A stretch of 64,000 bases of DNA from Ruminococcus sp. GTDB lineage: Bacteria > Bacillota > Clostridia > Oscillospirales > Acutalibacteraceae. The notes under the pieces are model-generated. The model saw nothing but the letters and a program-made list of their open reading frames with translations. It had not been told where the DNA came from and made no database searches. A program made the translations under genes and the position numbers. How positions within the stretch are numbered: the first letter of the stretch is position 1; every line of letters begins with the position of its first letter. Shown here piece after piece: positions 60,411-64,000 of the stretch. The stretch lies in contig JAFTHZ010000006.1 of NCBI GenBank assembly GCA_017457155.1, positions 98,820 to 162,819 of the forward strand, given 5' to 3'.

Positions 60411-60443
60411 AAAAGGCCCTGCCGTAACGCAGAGCCTTTTTTT
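60411..60443. terminator. Terminator of the GDPD gene
   Basis: AAAAGGC/GCCTTTT and CTGC/GCAG arms with T-runs on both sides. Confidence 0.8.
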
Positions 60444-60454
60444 CTCAGAAAATA

Positions 60455-61471
60455 TCAGATACCGTGATCCTCATAAACTTCCATCAGCAAATGGGGATAG
60501 TCAGTCATGATTCCGTCCGCACCTATGCTTATGAGGTGCTCCATATCCTCCACATCGTTGATGGTCCAGTAGTGAACCGCCAGATTGTTTCTGTGAGCAG
60601 CATTGACAAAACTCTTGGTTGCAAGGTTAAATCCCTTCTCCTCAAGAGGAAGCTGGAACACACACATCTCGTCCCCAAAGAAAACATCCACCTTCAGAAG
60701 CTGCATAACAAAGAAGTTGGTGGCAGCATCGTTGGCAGGAGAGAACATAAACTCCTCGGGCACCTCTCCATCTGACTTGAGACGCTTGTATTCATCGTAC
60801 AACTCCTCGTGGAAGCTGGCAAGCACAACCCTGTCAAAGGCATCGTGCTTCTCAAGGAGTCTGAGGATCTCACTCAGGGCCTTGAGTCCAAGATTGCCGG
60901 GCTGCTTGATTTCTACGTTGATGCGGTTATCGGGAAAAGCTGTCAGAAGCTCCTCCAGAGTAGTAGCCAGGAACACCTCTTCGTCTCTGGGCTCAATCCC
61001 CTGAGGATACTCCACGTCCACAGGATACTTCTCTACTCCCTCCTTGTCCGCAAAATGCTTGCGATCTCCGCACAGTTTACCATTTTCGTCTGTGGGATTT
61101 GTATAGCCAAAGTCCACCTTCTGCTCTATCAGGTCAGAGTAGTTCCAGTCTGCAATGGCACCTGTCACGTTAGTCTTGCGGTCAAGGGTTGTATCATGAG
61201 AAAGGATTACCACTCCATCCTTGGTGATGCTCACGTCGGTCTCCATCATAACCCTCTGGTCAACACTGTATGCATTATAAAACGCCTCCAGAGTATTGTC
61301 GGGGAACTCGCCGTTTCCACCGCCATGGGCTATGAGTATGGGGAGCTCGGTTTCTCTGCGCATGGGATTTTCGCCCTTGTAGTTATCTCCTCGGGGGAAA
61401 AGCGCAATCACGGCATACACAAGCAGTATGCAGCCCAGCACCAGCGCAGTAATCTTCAGTACCTTCTTCAT
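60455..61471 (-). CDS. Membrane-anchored glycerophosphodiester phosphodiesterase
   Basis: 338 residues. N-terminal membrane anchor (LKITALVLGCILLVYAVIALF, about 4-25), then a GDPD TIM barrel: LIAHGGGNGEFPDNTLEAFYNA (catalytic His and Asn), ETDVSITKDGVVILSHDTTLDR (Glu, Asp, second His), RINVEIKQPG (third metal Glu), and VHYWTINDVEDMEHLISIGADGIMTDYP at the end. Splits glycerophosphodiesters, possibly from lipids or teichoic acid, outside the cell. Start at 61471 follows CAGGAG; longer upstream frame has no ribosome site. Confidence 0.94.
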   Translation of the reverse strand: MKKVLKITALVLGCILLVYAVIALFPRGDNYKGENPMRRETELPILIAHGGGNGEFPDNTLEAFYNAYSVDQRVMMETDVSITKDGVVILSHDTTLDRKTNVTGAIADWNYSDLIEQKVDFGYTNPTDENGKLCGDRKHFADKEGVEKYPVDVEYPQGIEPRDEEVFLATTLEELLTAFPDNRINVEIKQPGNLGLKALSEILRLLEKHDAFDRVVLASFHEELYDEYKRLKSDGEVPEEFMFSPANDAATNFFVMQLLKVDVFFGDEMCVFQLPLEEKGFNLATKSFVNAAHRNNLAVHYWTINDVEDMEHLISIGADGIMTDYPHLLMEVYEDHGI

Positions 61472-61527
61472 AAATCTCGTCTCCTGTTCTGTTTTTCTGC
61501 CGAAGCAAGTGTCATCATATATATTAT

Positions 61528-61557
61528 AGGATAGCATCTCTGCCCCAAGGGTGTCAA
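61528..61557 (-). promoter_or_regulatory. Possible promoter of the GDPD gene
   Basis: Minus strand TTGACA, 18-bp spacer, TATCCT; a better TATAAT lies 5 nt further but at 23 bp. Confidence 0.45.
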
Positions 61558-61629
61558 CATTCTTTCCAAAAACCCGGACAAACATCCCCTAAGACCCCTT
61601 TTGTATGTATTTCAGCCTCAAAAAACAAC

Positions 61630-61659
61630 TTCTCACCCCAAATAATATACCTCTCACCC
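61630..61659 (+). promoter_or_regulatory. Direct-repeat operator, probable LytTR binding site
   Basis: TTCTCACCC (61630-61638) and CTCTCACCC (61651-61659): 9-bp direct repeats separated by exactly 12 bp, the geometry bound by LytTR domains, placed just upstream of the -35 box of the LytTR gene itself. Confidence 0.55.
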
Positions 61660-61667
61660 ATTTTTAA

Positions 61668-61696
61668 GTGACAAAATTATTTTTTGAGTATATAAT
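61668..61696 (+). promoter_or_regulatory. Promoter of the LytTR-DUF3021 pair
   Basis: GTGACA, 17-bp spacer, TATAAT. Confidence 0.65.
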
Positions 61697-61737
61697 ACAG
61701 ACAGTTCCAGGGACAAAACAAACGAGAAGGTGACAAA

Positions 61738-62175
61738 ATGAAAATCACACTTGAGCATACAGACACCGCGGAGGTTGAGATTATCATTCGGGGAGACATA
61801 AGCAGCAAGGAAGTATCCTCTCTGCTGGAATCACTCAAATCCAAAACCTCCCCCGGCAAGCTCATACTGCACAGAGAGGACGAACAATTCCCCACTGAGC
61901 CAAAAGATATCCTCTACATTGAGGCCGCAAACAACAAGGTCTGTGCCATAACCCCATCGGGAAGCTTTGACACAAAGCTGAAGCTCTACGAGCTCAAGGA
62001 GATACTTGATAATCAAGGTTTCGCACAGATTAACAAAAGCACACTGGTGAACATTGACAAGGTCAAATCCGTCCAGGCAGAATTCAGCGGAAACTACACC
62101 CTGAAGCTCAAAGACAGAAAAGACACACTCACCATATCACGTAAGTATTTCAAAGAATTCAAAAGTAAAATCTAA
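61738..62175 (+). CDS. LytTR-domain transcription regulator
   Basis: 145 residues: a short N-terminal alpha/beta part (ITLEHTDTAEVEIIIRGDISSKEVSSLLESL) without a receiver domain and a C-terminal LytTR DNA-binding domain (KDILYIEAANNKVCAITPSGSFDTKLKLYELKEILDNQGFAQINKSTLVNIDKVKSVQ, YTLKLKDRKDTLTISRKYFKEFK). One-component regulators of this form are regularly paired with DUF3021 membrane proteins, as here 14 nt downstream. The pair is thought to control its own promoter and fatty-acid/stress genes in streptococci; the signal is unknown. Confidence 0.94.
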   Translation: MKITLEHTDTAEVEIIIRGDISSKEVSSLLESLKSKTSPGKLILHREDEQFPTEPKDILYIEAANNKVCAITPSGSFDTKLKLYELKEILDNQGFAQINKSTLVNIDKVKSVQAEFSGNYTLKLKDRKDTLTISRKYFKEFKSKI

Positions 62176-62189
62176 GGAGAGAAATTATT

Positions 62190-62594
62190 ATGAAAAACAC
62201 ACTCAAGACTATCCAGAACGCAATCATCACAGGTATCGGCATCGGAATGCCCGTAACAATTGTCTGCATGACCCTCATCGGAGGCTTCAACCCCATCATC
62301 AAAGAATTCCTCGTATGGATGGTTGCATCGGCACTTTTCGGCGTAGCATCCGTGGTTTCCTTCCATTTTCTCAGCAAGGTTAACCTCCTTCTGTCCACAG
62401 TCATCCACTGTGTATGCTGCTTCGGCATAACCATCGCAGCAGCTGCCATCATTGGATACAGCAGCAACATCCTCTCACTCATCACAGCAATCGGCCCTAT
62501 CTTCATCATTGTATACGCTGTGATCTACCTATGTCACTTCTTCGCAGGAAGAAAGAACGCAAAGCAGGTAAACGAACAGCTGAGCAAAAAGTAA
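62190..62594 (+). CDS. DUF3021 membrane protein, LytTR partner
   Basis: 134 residues with four membrane helices (ITGIGIGMPVTIVCMTLIGG, EFLVWMVASALFGVASVVSF, LLLSTVIHCVCCFGITIAAAAIIG, LITAIGPIFIIVYAVIYLCHFF) and a short charged C-terminus, the whole of a DUF3021 protein. In known pairs the membrane protein inhibits its LytTR regulator. Ribosome site AAGGAGAG. The operon ends at a perfect terminator. Confidence 0.92.
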   Translation: MKNTLKTIQNAIITGIGIGMPVTIVCMTLIGGFNPIIKEFLVWMVASALFGVASVVSFHFLSKVNLLLSTVIHCVCCFGITIAAAAIIGYSSNILSLITAIGPIFIIVYAVIYLCHFFAGRKNAKQVNEQLSKK

Positions 62595-62613
62595 TATGCA
62601 GATAAAAGCAGAA

Positions 62614-62646
62614 AACCGCAACTCTCTCAGGGTTGCGGTTTTTTTA
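62614..62646 (+). terminator. Terminator of the LytTR-DUF3021 operon
   Basis: Perfect arms AACCGCAAC/GTTGCGGTT and seven T. Confidence 0.92.
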
Positions 62647-62695
62647 TCTGTGTGATAACATATACTCAGAAATTCCAATCAGGAGTGATAAATCT

Positions 62696-63109
62696 ATGAA
62701 GAAGCTGAGAATTCTCCGCAATGTCCTCAGGAGCACCCGTGCTGACAGGATTATCCTGGGCTTTGTTGTCTTTATCTTTCTCTGCGCCGCAGTGGTATTG
62801 ATAGCGGAACCTGATATCACAAGATACGGTGATGCTCTGTGGTACTGCTACTCCGTGGTCTCCACCGTAGGACTGGGCGATGTTGTTGCAACAACCTTTG
62901 TGGGCAAGCTCTGCTCAGTGTTGCTGACCATATACTCGCTCTTTGCTATTGCGGTGGCAACGGGAGTCGTTGTCAGCTTCTACAACAGATGTGTGGAACA
63001 GCGCTTCGCAGAAACCAAGGAAGCTTTTCTTGACAAGCTGGAGAGACTCCCTGAGCTGAGTTGTGAGGAACTCAAAGAAATCTCAGAGAAAGCCAAAAAG
63101 TGGCACTGA
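62696..63109 (+). CDS. Small two-helix potassium channel-like protein
   Basis: 137 residues: helix M1 (RIILGFVVFIFLCAAVVLIAEP, about 18-40), pore loop with selectivity filter STVGLGDVV (about 61-69; GLG in place of the usual GYG), helix M2 (LCSVLLTIYSLFAIAVATGVVVSFY, about 78-102) and a short C-terminal helix. An Ion_trans_2 (KcsA-like) channel subunit acting as a tetramer; no RCK domain is attached. Start at 62696 follows AGGAGTGAT; the open frame before it runs back into the terminator. Confidence 0.92.
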   Translation: MKKLRILRNVLRSTRADRIILGFVVFIFLCAAVVLIAEPDITRYGDALWYCYSVVSTVGLGDVVATTFVGKLCSVLLTIYSLFAIAVATGVVVSFYNRCVEQRFAETKEAFLDKLERLPELSCEELKEISEKAKKWH

Positions 63110-63130
63110 AACATATAATAAGACATGACA

Positions 63131-63169
63131 AAAACCGTCGGCGGAGTACTGTACACCGCCGGCGGTTTT
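63131..63169 (+). terminator. Terminator of the channel gene
   Basis: 14-bp arms AAAACCGTCGGCGG/CCGCCGGCGGTTTT with one T-G pair. Confidence 0.85.
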
Positions 63170-63226
63170 CGCAAGAAAGAGTATCAAAAGAGAGTATTGT
63201 TAAAACCTGTTGCTTCCGAATATATA

Positions 63227-63607
63227 TTACAGTGCTGTATTCTCAGAGGAAGCCAAATCATCCGAAATTTTATAAAAATTCTCTTCGGGATTCTTAAGCT
63301 TTCTCACCTCTTCCTCAGTAAGGAGCTTTGCAATCACTGAGGAATGAGTGATGAACATAACCCGCGCAAGGGCACGATCACCAATCATATCATACAATCT
63401 CCCTGCGCTGACAGTACCCTCATAGACTGTGTAAGGACTGTTTGCTACATAGCCGATTGTATCCACATAGGGAAGCTCTACCATGATGGCATCCGAGTCA
63501 AACTCGTTGTCCCTCTCCTTTGTAAGTTTCACCACCCTGTCAACCTTAAAGGGTTTTGCGCCCAGATAATGACTAAGTCCCGTGATGGTTACGAATATTT
63601 CTCTCAT
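63227..63607 (-). CDS. HIRAN-domain protein
   Basis: 126 residues forming one HIRAN domain: IFVTITGLSHYLGAKPFKVDRVVKLTKERDNEFDSDAIMVEL, then VDTIGYVANSPYTVYEG. HIRAN domains bind damaged or single-stranded DNA ends in eukaryotic HLTF; stand-alone bacterial copies have unknown roles. The start follows GGAGGGAATATTT. Monocistronic as far as seen. Confidence 0.88.
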   Translation of the reverse strand: MREIFVTITGLSHYLGAKPFKVDRVVKLTKERDNEFDSDAIMVELPYVDTIGYVANSPYTVYEGTVSAGRLYDMIGDRALARVMFITHSSVIAKLLTEEEVRKLKNPEENFYKISDDLASSENTAL

Positions 63608-63884
63608 AAATATTCCCTCCTTTGTTTTTCTGCACCCTTATCATACCGCAGTCATTATCCCATAAACAGCACACTCACCCAAAGAAAGCCCACATAAAAA
63701 AGGTATAAAAAAAGAGAATTTCTCCGCGGATTATAAAAATTTGTGGATTTTAGTTTAGATATGATATATAATGATATAAACTCTTTTGTCTCTGACAATC
63801 ATCACAGCCTGTCACCGACAAAGAGTAAATAATCAGAAAAGATTTCTGAAGAAGAATACAATTATATGAAAGGAGTTTCAGCAT

Positions 63885-64000
63885 ATGGGACTTATTAAAG
63901 CAGGATTAGGTGCATTAGGCGGCACACTGGCAGATCAGTGGAAAGAATTTTTCTACTGCGAGTCACTGTCAAACGATGTACTGGTAGCAAAGGGCCAGAA
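63885..64000 (+). CDS. SPFH-domain protein, N-terminus only
   Basis: 38 visible residues, starting MGLIKAGLGALGGTLADQWK and going on EFFYCESLSNDVLVAKGQ. This is the start of the SPFH/YdjI-like proteins (often annotated virion core protein) that usually carry a C-terminal zinc ribbon, a family linked to membrane stress. AAGGAG lies 9 nt before the ATG. The rest is outside the window. Confidence 0.75.
   Translation, partial: MGLIKAGLGALGGTLADQWKEFFYCESLSNDVLVAKGQ

Overview
The window looks like chromosomal DNA of a Gram-positive, anaerobic gut-type Firmicute close to Ruminococcus (Oscillospiraceae). Support: strong Shine-Dalgarno sites with several TTG starts, near-consensus TTGACA-17-TATAAT promoters, many small lipoproteins, ferredoxin-linked indolepyruvate oxidoreductase, a scrap of cellulosomal dockerin, and zinc-ribbon membrane proteins. 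The genus is an inference. No phage, CRISPR array or insertion sequence with a transposase was seen.

Layout. 1-8.7 kb: a truncated sugar ABC ATPase (MsmK/UgpC type), small housekeeping genes (Nudix, HAD, DUF1624), the GTPase YchF, a dockerin remnant, and a YtrA-like GntR/ABC operon with its operator. 8.8-9.05 kb: an orphan 5S rRNA with its own promoter. 9.2-16.4 kb: a binding-protein/peptidoglycan-binding fusion, a degenerate L,D-transpeptidase-like lipoprotein, an RlmD-like methyltransferase, BioY and small membrane proteins. 16.5-18.8 kb: serC-serA. 18.9-23.3 kb: mgtE behind a long structured leader, a lipase-like protein and lactate dehydrogenase. 23.4-24.5 kb: a cation exchanger behind a yybP-ykoY riboswitch. 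24.6-31.8 kb: glnA, then a symporter-iorA-iorB-paaK-ACT operon that fits arylacetate/aryl-pyruvate interconversion. 32.0-34.5 kb: metY-metA behind what reads as a complete methionine-codon attenuator. 34.6-38.4 kb: a heterodimeric ABC exporter.

38.4-39.3 kb is a scrambled tRNA locus: two 5' halves of tRNA-Pro, each fused to the same 124-bp hairpin-rich repeat, then intact tRNA-Pro and tRNA-Val, then a second hairpin-rich segment ending in a copy of the tRNA-Val 3' end. 39.4-45.4 kb: a CoA-disulfide reductase-rhodanese fusion and a seven-gene minus-strand operon (RlmA to a TipAS-domain protein). 45.4-53.2 kb: two large paralogous zinc-ribbon membrane proteins whose start codons are separated from their Shine-Dalgarno by a hairpin, and an ABC-2 transporter. 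54.2-60.3 kb: a PP2C phosphatase, two Ser/Thr kinases and an OmpA-like lipoprotein in one operon. The rest holds a GDPD, a LytTR/DUF3021 pair with a likely operator, a small K+ channel, a HIRAN protein and the start of an SPFH-like gene.

The most notable signals are regulatory RNAs: the Met attenuator (32.05-32.18 kb), the hairpin-spaced ribosome binding sites (45.9 and 48.0 kb), the mgtE leader (19.0-19.14 kb), and the tRNA-linked repeats (38.5-39.3 kb).
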